Origin: Bradyrhizobium sp. AZCC 1693
Lineage (GTDB): Bacteria; Pseudomonadota; Alphaproteobacteria; Rhizobiales; Xanthobacteraceae
Assembly (NCBI RefSeq): GCF_036924745.1
Contig: NZ_JAZHSD010000001.1
Location: forward strand, 1,550,001-1,614,000
Length of the DNA stretch: 64,000 nt
Reading direction: 5' to 3'
Notes under the pieces: model-generated
What the model saw: only the letters and a program-made list of their open reading frames with translations
Databases searched by the model: none
What the model was told of the DNA's origin: nothing
Shown here: positions 20,761-29,364 of the stretch, piece after piece
Layout of the letters: the number at the start of each line of letters is the position of its first letter
Position numbering within the stretch: position 1 is the first letter of the stretch
Program-made: the position numbers and the translations under genes

Positions 20761-21348
20761 TCAATCGAGAAGCAGGCGGCCGACAGGTTCGGCGCTGCCG
20801 CTACCGCCGCGCACAACAACGATCTCGCCGCTGGCCGGCGAAATCGTCGTCAGCGCCGCGATGTTCGCGCCGTGCGTCACGACAAGCAGGTTTGATGGCC
20901 CGTTCCATTTGGCGATGAGCGCGCGGGCGCCTCCGGTGAGCCCTTCCCTCTGATCGCGCAGCACGACCACATTGCCAAAGGTCGCTTCCGTCTCGACGGG
21001 TCCGAGGTTGAGCAGTGCGGCCGTGTCCGTGCAGCGGCACCATGGCGAGCTCAGGATTTTTCCGAATGCAATTCCTTCCCGCTTGAGCCGCGCGCCGATT
21101 TTTGCCGCGTCCACCCGCCCCTTGTCGCTGAGGTTGCGTTGCGTGGCACAATCATCGACACGGAATCCCGGCGGATCGCCGGCGCCACCCGGCGCATCGG
21201 CATGGCGCATCAGGGCGACGTGGCCGCCGGCCTGCAACGCCTTCCAGGCATTGGCCGCGTCATCGGCACAGGCGACGTCCACCGTGCTGCAGAAGCCGAG
21301 AAGGACCGTGAAGATGACGAAGCGCACGCGGCGCATGGCGGCCTCCAT
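20761..21348 (-). CDS. Histidine phosphatase family protein, exported
   Basis: A 195-residue protein with a signal peptide (RRVRFVIFTVLLGFCSTVDVACA) and a phosphoglycerate-mutase-like core. The catalytic box is VALMRHADAPGG, with phospho-accepting His; SSPWCRCTDTA carries the second Arg, and VVTHGANIAAL the second catalytic His. A periplasmic phosphatase is likely, with unknown substrate. The ATG at 21348 overlaps the stop of the upstream membrane gene by one base (TGATG), suggesting coupling; an internal ATG at 21336 is the alternative. Confidence 0.86.
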   Translation of the reverse strand: MEAAMRRVRFVIFTVLLGFCSTVDVACADDAANAWKALQAGGHVALMRHADAPGGAGDPPGFRVDDCATQRNLSDKGRVDAAKIGARLKREGIAFGKILSSPWCRCTDTAALLNLGPVETEATFGNVVVLRDQREGLTGGARALIAKWNGPSNLLVVTHGANIAALTTISPASGEIVVVRGGSGSAEPVGRLLLD

Positions 21349-21836
21349 CAGAAATACGCGATCAGACGGCCGGCGCAGATCGCGCCGAGCCACAGCACGA
21401 GCGAGATCAGCGCCGTGGCCTTGGCGCCGCCGGAGGCTTCGTTGCGCCAGCTTTCAACATGACGCCATGGGCCTGCATGTGCGATCACGACGTTGACCAG
21501 CGCCGCCGCCATCAGCAGCAGCTTGCTCTGAAACGCCGGGTTTTTCACGACATGCGACGCATCAGCGCTAAACAGCAAAAATCCCATGCTGATCGCGAGC
21601 ACAAAGCCTGCGCGCGACAACGGCAACAATAATTGCGCCATCGGCGAAATCGCAATCGCGCGCCCGAACCCCAGCATTCTCAAATCGAGCGCCAGGATCG
21701 ACCCCACCAGCACGACGAAGCCGATGATGTGCAGGATCTCGACTGCGGGATAAAGCGCGGGTGATGAGCGCATCGTGTGCCCCAGCGCGCTTTCCTGCAA
21801 GGTCAGGAATATCGATGGGGCCGCCTGGTGCTCCAC
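21348..21836 (-). CDS. Four-helix integral membrane protein, uncharacterised (DUF6644-like)
   Basis: A 162-residue protein with about four hydrophobic segments, including LYPAVEILHIIGFVVLVGSILALDLRMLG with a conserved-looking His in the first helix, a second around FVLAISMGFLLFSA, and a fourth near the end (ISLVLWLGAICAGRLIAYF). The name is by overall resemblance only. It is the middle of three tightly spaced genes with the DUF6152-like protein and the phosphatase. Confidence 0.7.
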   Translation of the reverse strand: MEHQAAPSIFLTLQESALGHTMRSSPALYPAVEILHIIGFVVLVGSILALDLRMLGFGRAIAISPMAQLLLPLSRAGFVLAISMGFLLFSADASHVVKNPAFQSKLLLMAAALVNVVIAHAGPWRHVESWRNEASGGAKATALISLVLWLGAICAGRLIAYF

Positions 21837-21842
21837 GCTGCC

Positions 21843-22199
21843 CTACCGCAATTCGATGCGCTTGCCGTCGAGAACGATGTACTCGATGCGCGCCTCGTCG
21901 GGCTTGCTGGTATGGGGATAGCCGAACACCGTGCAGGTCTTGCCCGGGGCGATCAGGTCTGCGGTTGCGCCCCGCGCCTGCATGCGTGAGGGCGGCGCCA
22001 GGACGAAGTGCCAGAGCTTGCCGTCGACCTCCATCTGGATCTCGCAGTGCGGGTTCTCGAAGGTCGATTTCAGGATCTTGCCGGTGACGGTGAACGATTT
22101 CGACGTATCGTATCCGCCCCAGCCGTGATGGGCGATGGCTGTGGCCGGGGCAAGGCTGGCTGCCAGCGACAGGAACACGCGACGGGAGATTGAGGTCAT
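21843..22199 (-). CDS. DUF6152-like secreted protein with Tat-type signal
   Basis: A 118-residue protein. The N-terminus TSISRRVFLSLAASLAPATAIAHH has a twin-arginine motif followed by a hydrophobic stretch and cleavage region, so export of a folded protein is likely. The mature part begins HHGWGGYDTSKSFTVTGKI and forms a small beta-rich domain seen in many Bradyrhizobium proteins of unknown role. It lies six bases upstream of the membrane protein gene. Confidence 0.75.
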   Translation of the reverse strand: MTSISRRVFLSLAASLAPATAIAHHGWGGYDTSKSFTVTGKILKSTFENPHCEIQMEVDGKLWHFVLAPPSRMQARGATADLIAPGKTCTVFGYPHTSKPDEARIEYIVLDGKRIELR

Positions 22200-22229
22200 G
22201 GCGAGCCTCCTTGGAGCGGCAGTCGTGCC

Positions 22230-23498
22230 CTAATGAGTTTCCCATTCCTTTTTCCAGAATCCCTCATTGGGCATCGTGCCGGCCGGATCAGACGAGAATT
22301 CCGGTTTAACGCGATTGAGGAAGTACATATTCACCAGACCCTTGTGCTTCACCTCCACAGCGCCGCGGGGTTCCGTCTCGAACCGCCCCTTGATGTGGTG
22401 CCAGGTCGCTTCAGAAATCGTGATGCGGCCCGGAACGCCGGCGGCTTCGACACGCTCCGCAACGTTCACCGTGTTCCCCCAGATATCGTAGGTAAATTTG
22501 TGTTTGCCGACGACGCCGGCAATAACTGGTCCGGTATTGATACCGATCCTCGCCAGCCAGGCCGGCAGGTGCAGCTTCTCCCGTTGCCGGTTCAGCTTGG
22601 TCAAGTGATCAAGTATCTGCAGCGCACACAACGCGGCGTCGATCGGGTGCGAGCGATTGTGCTCCGGCACGCCGCCCACGGCGAGATATGCATCGCCGAT
22701 CGTCTTTAGCTTTTCCAGACGATGCTTTGCCATGATATCGTCGAATCTGGTGAAGTGCTGGTCGAGCTGATCGATGACGCTCGCGGGCTCCATTGTTTCG
22801 ACGATGCGGGTGAAGCCGCTGAAATCAATAAAGATGACGGTCGCAGAGTCAAAGAAGCGCGGCTGAACACGCTGGCTCGCCTTGAGCTCGGCCGCGATGG
22901 ATGGCGGCAGGATGTTCAGGAGCAGTCGCTCCGATTCACCTTTCTCGGCTACTGCTCGGTCGCGCGCCAGCTCCAACTGGCGCAGCATCTCGTTGCGCTC
23001 AATCAACTGCCGACGCAATTCCAAGTGCACCATAGTTTGCCGTGACAATCGCCGTAAGGCTTCCCGTTGCTCGAAACTGAGTTCGCGCGACTTGAAGTCA
23101 ACCACGCACAAAGTGCCCAAGGCATAGCCATCTTGGGTAATGAGCGGGACACCGCAATAGAAACGGAGTTTCAAACCGGTCGTCACCAGCGGGCTGGCGT
23201 TGAATCTCTGATCGCTGACGAGATCGGGAGCGTACACGATATCGTTGTTGCAGATCGTGACCTGGCAAATCGAGATTTCTCGGGGACACTCGGAAAGATC
23301 TGGAGGGAGACCGTATTTTGCCTTCATCCACTGGCGCGATGGATCGATGAAGCTGATCAGCGCGGCCGGGCAACCGCAAATCTGCGCCGCCAGTTCGGTG
23401 ATTTCGTCGAAGCCGATTTCCGGAAGCGTATCGAGAATGGCGTAGCTTTTCAGCGCGTCAAGCCGCTCAGGCTCATTGGCTGGAATAGCTACGTCCAT
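22230..23498 (-). CDS. Adenylate/guanylate cyclase with N-terminal GAF domain
   Basis: A 422-residue cytoplasmic class III cyclase. The start at 23498 follows a GAGGGG ribosome site. Residues about 15-165 form a GAF domain (CPAALISFIDPSRQWMK and GTLCVVDF), then a coiled-coil linker (RRQLIERNEMLRQLELARDRAVAEKGESERLL) leads to the cyclase domain. There the first metal Asp is in VIFIDFSGFT, Lys and the second Asp in EKLKTIGDAYLAVGG, and the Asp in YDIWGNTVNVAERVE fits ATP specificity. The GAF domain presumably senses a small ligand or redox state. Confidence 0.93.
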   Translation of the reverse strand: MDVAIPANEPERLDALKSYAILDTLPEIGFDEITELAAQICGCPAALISFIDPSRQWMKAKYGLPPDLSECPREISICQVTICNNDIVYAPDLVSDQRFNASPLVTTGLKLRFYCGVPLITQDGYALGTLCVVDFKSRELSFEQREALRRLSRQTMVHLELRRQLIERNEMLRQLELARDRAVAEKGESERLLLNILPPSIAAELKASQRVQPRFFDSATVIFIDFSGFTRIVETMEPASVIDQLDQHFTRFDDIMAKHRLEKLKTIGDAYLAVGGVPEHNRSHPIDAALCALQILDHLTKLNRQREKLHLPAWLARIGINTGPVIAGVVGKHKFTYDIWGNTVNVAERVEAAGVPGRITISEATWHHIKGRFETEPRGAVEVKHKGLVNMYFLNRVKPEFSSDPAGTMPNEGFWKKEWETH

Positions 23499-23623
23499 GA
23501 CAAGCCCCTCACGCCAGATCAGATCAAGATATGGCGGAGCGTACGTGGCAGGCAAGCCCCCTTCAGGAGGACCTGAGTGCGCGCCGGGTCAGACTCAGCG
23601 CGCAGCAGGACGGCGTGCGTTTC

Positions 23624-23845
23624 TTACAGCCCCGTATATCCCGCCTTCACCGGATCGTTGCTGCCATCGAGCTGGCGCAAATAGGTCAGCCCGCACACCG
23701 TCAGCCGGTGCGGATCCGTCTCGCCCGCTTCCACCAACGTGGTGAGATATTCCGTGACCTTGACGCGCGCTTCGTCGTTGGCCGCGGCAGTGCGGTTCAC
23801 AAGCAGATCATAGGTCTGCATGATGCGGTCGATCGCGGCTTCCAT
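23624..23845 (-). CDS. Hypothetical protein (73 aa)
   Basis: A short helical protein starting MEAAIDRIMQTYDLLVNRTA and ending NDPVKAGYTGL. The start has an AGGAGAA ribosome site close upstream. No family recognised. With the next small gene it lies downstream of the ABC transporter ATPase gene on the same strand and could be cotranscribed with it. Confidence 0.65.
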   Translation of the reverse strand: MEAAIDRIMQTYDLLVNRTAAANDEARVKVTEYLTTLVEAGETDPHRLTVCGLTYLRQLDGSNDPVKAGYTGL

Positions 23846-23881
23846 GGATTTCTCCTGAGTTGCGTGATGCGGGTGATGCGG

Positions 23882-24106
23882 TCAGGCCGGTATGCGCGCT
23901 TCGAATTCGGCGATTGCCTTGTTGGCGAGCCGGAGCCTGTTGAATTCGCCCTGCTGGAACATCTTCACGATGATTGAGAGCAACCGCTCGTCCGTGACGA
24001 GGCTGTCGGCAATGGCGCCGGTCTTGCGGAGGTAGTACGACGCGATGGCATAGGCATCGCCCACCACCTCGAAGTTCATGACCTGAATTCCGCGCTCGAC
24101 CAACAT
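23882..24106 (-). CDS. Hypothetical protein (74 aa)
   Basis: A short, mostly helical protein containing EVVGDAYAIASYYLRKTGAIADSL and a C-terminal LRLANKAIAEFEARIPA. Two starts are possible, at 24106 (GAGG just upstream) and 24079. No family recognised. It pairs with the 73-aa gene 36 bases downstream. Confidence 0.6.
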   Translation of the reverse strand: MLVERGIQVMNFEVVGDAYAIASYYLRKTGAIADSLVTDERLLSIIVKMFQQGEFNRLRLANKAIAEFEARIPA

Positions 24107-24215
24107 GCCTCACCTGTTCCGTGACAGGCCCGACAATGCGCGAGGTCCGGGATGGTTCCATCCTTTTTTGGAAACCGGGCCTTTTGGCAGCAAAAACAGG
24201 ACGTTTCGGCCCGTT

Positions 24216-25313
24216 TCACCCCAAAATCGGCAACTCGCTCTCGGGATCGAAGAAATGCAGGCGGCCAGCCTGCGCCGACAGGCGAACCTGATCGCAGCGC
24301 GCAATCGCGGTTTCCGCGGGCACGCGTGCGGCGGTGACGCTGGCGCCGCCTACCCTTGTCTCCAGCAAAATTTCCGAGCCGAGCTGTTCGATGACCTCGA
24401 CGCGGGCGTCGAAACCAAGGCCCGGGGCGCCATTGCCGAGCACGAGGTGCTCCGGCCGCACGCCCAGGATCACGCGGCGACCGCTGTGGGCTGCGAGCGC
24501 CGACGCGTCCGCAGGCCCGATCGTAAGCCGCAGGCCTTCTGCCTCGACTGACGTCACACCCGCTGCACTGCGCACGCTGACGTCGATAAAATTCATCGCA
24601 GGCGCGCCGATGAAGCCCGCGACGAACTTGTTGGCCGGCTTGCCGTAGACCTGCAGCGGCGTGCCGATCTGCTGAACCCTGCCGTCGCGCATGATCACGA
24701 CGCGGTCGCCCAAGGTCATGGCCTCGACCTGGTCATGGGTCACGAACACCGACGTGGTCGGAATTTCCGCATGCAGGCGCTTGATCTCGATGCGCATCTG
24801 CGCGCGCAGCTTGGCATCCAGGTTCGACAGCGGCTCGTCGAACAAAAACACCTGCGGATTGCGCACGATGCAGCGGCCGAGCGCGACGCGCTGCTGCTGG
24901 CCGCCCGAGAGCTGCCTGGGCTTGCGCTGAAGCAAATCATGCAGCCCGAGCATGCCGGCGGCGCGGTCGATCGCCGCCTTGATCTCGGCTTCCGCTGTCT
25001 TCTTGTTGCGCAGGCCGAACGCCAGATTGTCGTAGACGCTCATGTGCTGGTAGAGCGCGTAGTTCTGGAACACCATGGCGACGTCGCGGTCGCGCGGCGG
25101 CAGATGGTTGACCAGCTTGCCGCCGATCCGGATGTCGCCGCTGGTGATGTCTTCCAGCCCTGCGATCATGCGCAGCGTCGTCGACTTGCCGCAGCCGGAC
25201 GGGCCGACCAGCGCCACGAACTCCTTGTCGGCAATCTCGAGATCGACGTCCTTCACGGCGTGGAACAGCGAGCCATAATGCTTGTTGAGCTTGCTGAGTG
25301 ATATTGCTGCCAT
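24216..25313 (-). CDS. Carbohydrate ABC transporter ATP-binding protein (UgpC/MalK type)
   Basis: A 365-residue ATPase of a CUT1-type sugar importer. It has Walker A GPSGCGKSTT (about residues 37-46), Q-loop VFQNYAL, signature LSGGQQQR, Walker B FLFDEPLSNLDAKLR and H-loop VTHDQVE, and then the MalK-type C-terminal regulatory/OB domain ending with the SELPILG region. It should couple ATP hydrolysis to the two permeases through their EAA loops. It is the last gene of the operon, after a hairpin terminator at 25346-25376 that probably lowers its expression relative to the binding protein. Confidence 0.95.
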   Translation of the reverse strand: MAAISLSKLNKHYGSLFHAVKDVDLEIADKEFVALVGPSGCGKSTTLRMIAGLEDITSGDIRIGGKLVNHLPPRDRDVAMVFQNYALYQHMSVYDNLAFGLRNKKTAEAEIKAAIDRAAGMLGLHDLLQRKPRQLSGGQQQRVALGRCIVRNPQVFLFDEPLSNLDAKLRAQMRIEIKRLHAEIPTTSVFVTHDQVEAMTLGDRVVIMRDGRVQQIGTPLQVYGKPANKFVAGFIGAPAMNFIDVSVRSAAGVTSVEAEGLRLTIGPADASALAAHSGRRVILGVRPEHLVLGNGAPGLGFDARVEVIEQLGSEILLETRVGGASVTAARVPAETAIARCDQVRLSAQAGRLHFFDPESELPILG

Positions 25314-25345
25314 TGCCCCGCCGCACCCGAACCTGAAGCCTTTTC

Positions 25346-25376
25346 AAAAAGCCCGCCGCGCGCTGACGCGGCGGGC
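25346..25376 (-). terminator. Intra-operon terminator between binding-protein and ATPase genes
   Basis: On the minus strand a ten-base-pair hairpin (GCCCGCCGCG with CGCGGCGGGC, six-base loop) is followed by TTTTT. It lies 14 bases after the stop of the binding-protein gene, the usual position for transcription attenuation that makes binding protein more abundant than the ATPase. Confidence 0.8.
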
Positions 25377-25389
25377 TTCGCGTTCTCGA

Positions 25390-26676
25390 TTATTGTGCGG
25401 CCTTGCTCACCAGCGGCGCGCCCTCGGCCAACACTTTTGCGATGTCCTCGCGCTTGCCGGTGACGGCCTTGGTGACCGCGTCGTTGAACGCCTTGTGCAC
25501 GGCGGGCCATTGCGGGAAGTAATAGGCGCCGCGCACCTTGTCGGGAGAATCCAGCACTGACTCTTTCAAGAGCTTCATGAACTGATCCTGCTCGGCGATC
25601 TTCGGCCAGAACGAGGTGTTGGGCGGCGGCGCGCCGGTCGCCTTCCAGAGCTTCATCTGGCCTTCCTCGTCGAGCATCATCGCTTCCAGCATCTGCTTGG
25701 CGAGCTTCTTGCGCTCGGGCGCGATCGATTTCGGGATCGCCCAGCCCCAGATATCGTCCCAAGCGAACGGCCTGGTGCGGTTGGGGCCGAGCGGAAAGCG
25801 CGCGGCGGCGATCTTGCCCGCGATCTTCGACTTGGCGGGGTCGTTGAAGGTGCCCCACCACAGCGTGTCCGCCACGGTGAAGGCGGCATCGCCGGACATG
25901 AAGATCGCGTTGGCCTCGTTGCGGTCATAGGCCGGCATGCCGCGCGGCACGATCTTGTGGGTGTTGATCGCGTCCCACCAATATTCGACGGTCTGCTGCA
26001 TGCAGGGCTCGGTCAGGCCCGACTTCCAGCCGGCTTCCGCAAGCTTCTTGTTGTCGCGCTCGTAGGCCGGCATCAGCACGTCGCAATTGTTGCCCCACAT
26101 CGACCAGAGCCAGCTGAACCAGGTGTGGTTCATCGCCATGCCGGCGACAAAGCCGAACTTGACCTTGCCGTCCGCCTGCAGCTTCTTGCTCATGGTGACG
26201 AGCTGTTCCAGCGTCTTCGGCACCTCCTCCGGCTTGACGAGATCGGAGCGGTAGAAGAACACGCTGAACGTCTGGCCCATCGGCACGACGGTGTTCTTGC
26301 CTTCCGCATTGGCAAACACGACCGGGGCCATGCTCCACTTGTCGGCGTATTTATTGGCCTCGACGTCGTCCATCGGCTCCAGCAGATGCGCCCAGGTCTG
26401 TCCCCAGTCGTCATTGTGCCAGATGACATCGTACTGGTCGGCGTTCGAGGTCAGCGAGGCCGTCATTTTCTCGACATAGACGCCGTAGGAATTCGGCACC
26501 TTGACGATCTTGACGCCGTTCTTGGCGCCCCAGGCCTCGAACATCGCGATCGAAGCGTCCTGGATCGGGCTCGGCTGGTAGCCGATCCGCAGCTCTTTCA
26601 CCTGAGCGGCAGCGCTGCTGGTCGCGGCCACCAAGGCCGCGGTCGCCGCCATCAACCATCTCGCCAGTCCCTGCAT
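25390..26676 (-). CDS. Carbohydrate ABC transporter substrate-binding protein
   Basis: A 428-residue extracellular solute-binding protein of family 1. A signal peptide (MQGLARWLMAATAALVAATSSAAAQ) precedes the mature part, which has the typical hinge segments (WHNDDWGQTWAHLLEPMDD, FSVFFYRSDLVKP, and GDAAFTVADTLWWG). Many Trp residues in the presumed ligand cleft fit a sugar or polyol ligand, otherwise unidentified. The start has a strong GGAGGAG ribosome site. Operon partners are the two permeases upstream and the ATPase downstream. Confidence 0.92.
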   Translation of the reverse strand: MQGLARWLMAATAALVAATSSAAAQVKELRIGYQPSPIQDASIAMFEAWGAKNGVKIVKVPNSYGVYVEKMTASLTSNADQYDVIWHNDDWGQTWAHLLEPMDDVEANKYADKWSMAPVVFANAEGKNTVVPMGQTFSVFFYRSDLVKPEEVPKTLEQLVTMSKKLQADGKVKFGFVAGMAMNHTWFSWLWSMWGNNCDVLMPAYERDNKKLAEAGWKSGLTEPCMQQTVEYWWDAINTHKIVPRGMPAYDRNEANAIFMSGDAAFTVADTLWWGTFNDPAKSKIAGKIAAARFPLGPNRTRPFAWDDIWGWAIPKSIAPERKKLAKQMLEAMMLDEEGQMKLWKATGAPPPNTSFWPKIAEQDQFMKLLKESVLDSPDKVRGAYYFPQWPAVHKAFNDAVTKAVTGKREDIAKVLAEGAPLVSKAAQ

Positions 26677-26727
26677 CGCCTCTCCTCCTCGTTTTTGTCG
26701 TTGTGTCGTGCCTCGGTCTTTCCTCGC

Positions 26728-27565
26728 CTAAATTCTCAAACCCCGGATCACGTATTTCTGTCCGAACAGCGCGATCAAAAACGCCGGCACCAGCGCCATG
26801 ACCGCGGTCGCCGCCATCAGATTCCAGCGCAGCCCCATCTCGGTGACGAATTGCGCCATGACAACCGTGATCATCGGGACGCGGTTGCCGGTCAGGATCA
26901 GCGCAAACAAAAACTCGTTCCAGGTGAACAGCCAGCATAGCACGGCGAGCGCGGAAATCGCCGGCAGCGCCGACGGCACGGCGACGCGGATGAAGGCGCC
27001 CCACTCGTGTGCAGCCGTCGATCATGGCGGCGTATTCCATCGACGGGTCGATGCCGTCGAAAAAGCCCTTCATAAGCCACGAGAAGAAGCAGATGTGCAC
27101 GGCGACGTGCGGCAGCAGCAGCCCGGTATAGGTGTCGTAGATGCCCCAGCTCTGCGTCACGAAATACAGCGGCAAGACCCAGGAGATATAGGGCACGCAG
27201 CGGAACACATAGATCGTTCCGAACCAGATCCGCGAGGCCGGCCCGGTGAAGCGCGACAGCATGTAGCCGCTCGATACGGTGACAAGCAGCGAGAACACGG
27301 TCGCGAGTGTGGCGATCAGTGCGCTGTTGAGGAAGGCTTCGACAATTCTTTCTTCGCGCAGCACCTCGGCGAAATTGCCGAGCGTAAACTCCGTGCCGCG
27401 ATGGACATAATAGACGCCAGATTCCGGCCGCAGCGAAGTCAGGACCAGCCACAGCACCGGAAAGGCGAACGCGAAGCAGATGAAAGCGAGCGCCAGCGCG
27501 AACAGCGCCTTGCGGCCGATCGGCGGCAGCCACGGCAGGAATTCGGAGCGGCTCACCATGGGCAT
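26728..27565 (-). pseudogene. Carbohydrate ABC transporter permease, frameshifted (second permease)
   Basis: The frame from the ATG at 27565 encodes a normal MalG-type permease through five helices up to the EAA loop (MEYAAMIDGCTR, about residue 182), then goes out of frame. The rest (WGAFIRVAVPSALPAISA, then two further helices and the end KYVIRGLRI) continues in another frame up to 26728. The span is 838 bases, one more than a multiple of three, so one inserted base near 27003-27008 explains it; without it the protein would have 278 residues. Whether this is a real mutation or a sequencing error is open. Loss would disable the importer. Confidence 0.85.
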
Positions 27566-27569
27566 CGGG

Positions 27570-28478
27570 TCAGGCCTTTGCGATGCGGTCGACGAGGCGA
27601 TAGAGCACCACGCCGATCACGAGGATGATCAGCCCGCCGATGATCGCCGCCGCCGAACCACGGCCGAGATCGAGGTTGAGGAAGGCGTGGACGTAAGCAT
27701 AGAGGCTGAACAGTTCAGTCGAGCGTCCCGGCCCGCCGCCGGTCAGCGTCCACACGATATCGAAGGTGCGGAAGGCGTCGATGGCGCGGATCACCACGCA
27801 GACCACGATGACAGGGCGCAGCATCGGCAGCGTCAGGAAGCGAAACACGCGCCAGGTCGTGGTGCCGTCGATGGCGGCGGCCTCGAACGGCTCCTTCGGC
27901 AGGCTCTGCAGGCCCGCAAGCAGCAGCAGCGTGAACCACGGCGTCCACAGCCAGATGTCGGTCAGAAGGATGATGCCGAACGCGCTCCAGCGCTGCACCA
28001 GCCAGGGCTGCCCCTCCAGGCCAATAGCTTCCAGCACCACATTCACGATGCCGAATTGGTCGTTGAATATCCAGCGGATCATGATCGCGGCGATCACAGG
28101 CGCCACCATCAGCGGTACCAGCAGGATGGTCTGCACCAGCTTCTGGCCGCGGAACGGACGGTTGAGCAAGAGCGCCAGCGCAAGGCCCGCCACCAGCGCG
28201 CCGGCGACGCTGAGCACCATGAACAGGAAGGTGTTCGGCAGCACCACATAGAGGAACGCCGGATCCGAAATTACCGCGGCGTAGTGGTCGAAGCCGATCC
28301 AGGTCTTCTTGGGATTATAGAGCGCCCAGTTGCGAAAGCTGGCGTTGGCGCCGATCACGATCGGCACGACCTGAAACAGCAGCAGCAACAGCGCAGCCGG
28401 CGCGATCAGGAGCAGCACGAAGCGCTGTTGCTCGCCGAACATGGGACGCCGCGATGCCGACAAGCCCGTTTTCCCCAT
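27570..28478 (-). CDS. Carbohydrate ABC transporter permease (first permease)
   Basis: A 302-residue MalF/UgpA-type inner-membrane protein with six predicted helices and the EAA loop EPFEAAAIDGTTTWRVFRFLTLPML, which docks with the ATPase. The N-terminal segment GEQQRFVLLLIAPAALLLLLFQVVPI is the first helix. A shorter form could start at 28442. It is the first gene of the operon permease-permease-binding protein-ATPase, four bases upstream of the frameshifted permease, and has an array of direct repeats 92-153 bases upstream. Confidence 0.92.
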   Translation of the reverse strand: MGKTGLSASRRPMFGEQQRFVLLLIAPAALLLLLFQVVPIVIGANASFRNWALYNPKKTWIGFDHYAAVISDPAFLYVVLPNTFLFMVLSVAGALVAGLALALLLNRPFRGQKLVQTILLVPLMVAPVIAAIMIRWIFNDQFGIVNVVLEAIGLEGQPWLVQRWSAFGIILLTDIWLWTPWFTLLLLAGLQSLPKEPFEAAAIDGTTTWRVFRFLTLPMLRPVIVVCVVIRAIDAFRTFDIVWTLTGGGPGRSTELFSLYAYVHAFLNLDLGRGSAAAIIGGLIILVIGVVLYRLVDRIAKA

Positions 28479-28569
28479 TTGGGCATCAGGCCGTCACGAC
28501 TCTTGTGGCCGGTACGCGCGTGAAGCCTTTATATTTTCATGGATTATGGGCGGGGCGTCGGAGGCTAGT

Positions 28570-28631
28570 CAATCCGGATTGTGCAAGCGGCACAATCGGA
28601 TTGGTGCAAGAGCACAATCGGATTGTGAAAC
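28570..28631. promoter_or_regulatory. Three 22-bp direct repeats upstream of the ABC transporter operon
   Basis: The core CGGATTG occurs at 28575, 28597 and 28619, exactly 22 bases apart, each preceded by (C)AAT and followed by GTG or GGTG; CAATCCGGATTG in the first copy is itself a dyad. Spacing of about two helical turns on one face is typical of a cooperative operator array. Located 92-153 bases before the first permease start codon. The regulator is unknown. Confidence 0.6.
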
Positions 28632-28680
28632 AGGCAAGCGATCGGACAGGCGCTTATTCAAAGGCATCAACTTGAGGTTT

Positions 28681-28726
28681 GCAAAAAGCAAAACGCACCG
28701 GACCCGGAGAACCGGGGCCGATGCGT
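28681..28726 (-). terminator. Intrinsic terminator downstream of the MarR/LdtR-like gene
   Basis: On the minus strand a hairpin with 15-base arms (one mismatch and one G-U pair) and a four-base loop TTCT is followed by TTTTGCTTTTTG. It separates the MarR-type gene from the ABC operon downstream on the same strand. Confidence 0.75.
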
Positions 28727-28788
28727 CTCGAGCAGGGCTTACTGCCTTGCCAGTTCATTGTCCGCTGTTGGCTTGCCGGTCTTCTCGT

Positions 28789-28814
28789 TCATGATCCGAG
28801 AGGTCGGATCATGA
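28789..28814. promoter_or_regulatory. Perfect 11-bp inverted repeat near the end of the MarR-like gene
   Basis: TCATGATCCGA and TCGGATCATGA flank a four-base GAGG spacer. It lies 35 bases beyond the stop codon of the MarR-type gene and has no T-run, so it may be an mRNA-stabilising hairpin or a protein-binding site rather than a terminator. Confidence 0.5.
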
Positions 28815-28848
28815 TCTGGCCGGCTTGGCCGCTAGACGAACGAAATTC

Positions 28849-29364
28849 TCAGAGCCGATACAGGATCTGGTCGGTCCAGAACCGCTCGAGGCGGTGCAGC
28901 GACTTGTTCAGGGTCGCGAACTCCTCGTTCGAGATGCCGCCGACCTGCTCCACCGTCTTGACGTGCTTCTGATAGAGCGCATCGACGATCTTGCGGATTT
29001 CCTGGCCCTGCGCGGTCAGGCGAATGCGGACCGAACGGCGATCGACGCGGGAGCGCTGATGATCGAGGAAGCCGAGTTCGACGAGCTTCTTGAGGTTATA
29101 GGAGACGTTGGAGCCGAGATAGTAACCGCGCGTGCGCAGCTCGCCCGCGGTCAGCTCCTTGTCGCCGATGTTATAGAGCAGCAATGCCTGCACCGAATTG
29201 ATGTCGGCGCGGCCGCGGCGATCGAATTCGTCCTTGATGACGTCGAGCAGCCGGCGGTGAAGCCGCTCCACCAAAGTCAATGCTTCCAGATAGAGCGGCT
29301 GCACCGGAGTTTGACCGGCAGAGCGTTCAGCGGTTTCCACCGCCGTTGCAACGGCTTTGATCAT
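28849..29364 (-). CDS. ldtR: MarR family transcriptional regulator, LdtR-like
   Basis: A 171-residue winged-helix regulator. The core DINSVQALLLYNIGDKELTAGELRTRGYYLGSNVSYNLKKLVELGFLDHQRSRVDRRSVRIRLT contains the recognition helix and wing. The sequence and its place next to a DUF6163-like gene and hemB match LdtR of Liberibacter and other Rhizobiales, a regulator of an L,D-transpeptidase and of osmotic and cell-wall stress. The identification is by resemblance and context. GTCGAAA direct repeats 20-40 bases upstream could be its own operator. Confidence 0.85.
   Translation of the reverse strand: MIKAVATAVETAERSAGQTPVQPLYLEALTLVERLHRRLLDVIKDEFDRRGRADINSVQALLLYNIGDKELTAGELRTRGYYLGSNVSYNLKKLVELGFLDHQRSRVDRRSVRIRLTAQGQEIRKIVDALYQKHVKTVEQVGGISNEEFATLNKSLHRLERFWTDQILYRL

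Noticed and set aside
26728..26979. Separate small membrane protein gene
   Set aside because: Its sequence is the continuation of the permease in another frame, so it belongs to the frameshifted gene.
28570..28631. CRISPR-like array
   Set aside because: Only three short repeats with nearly constant spacers of the same sequence type and no cas genes; an operator array fits better.
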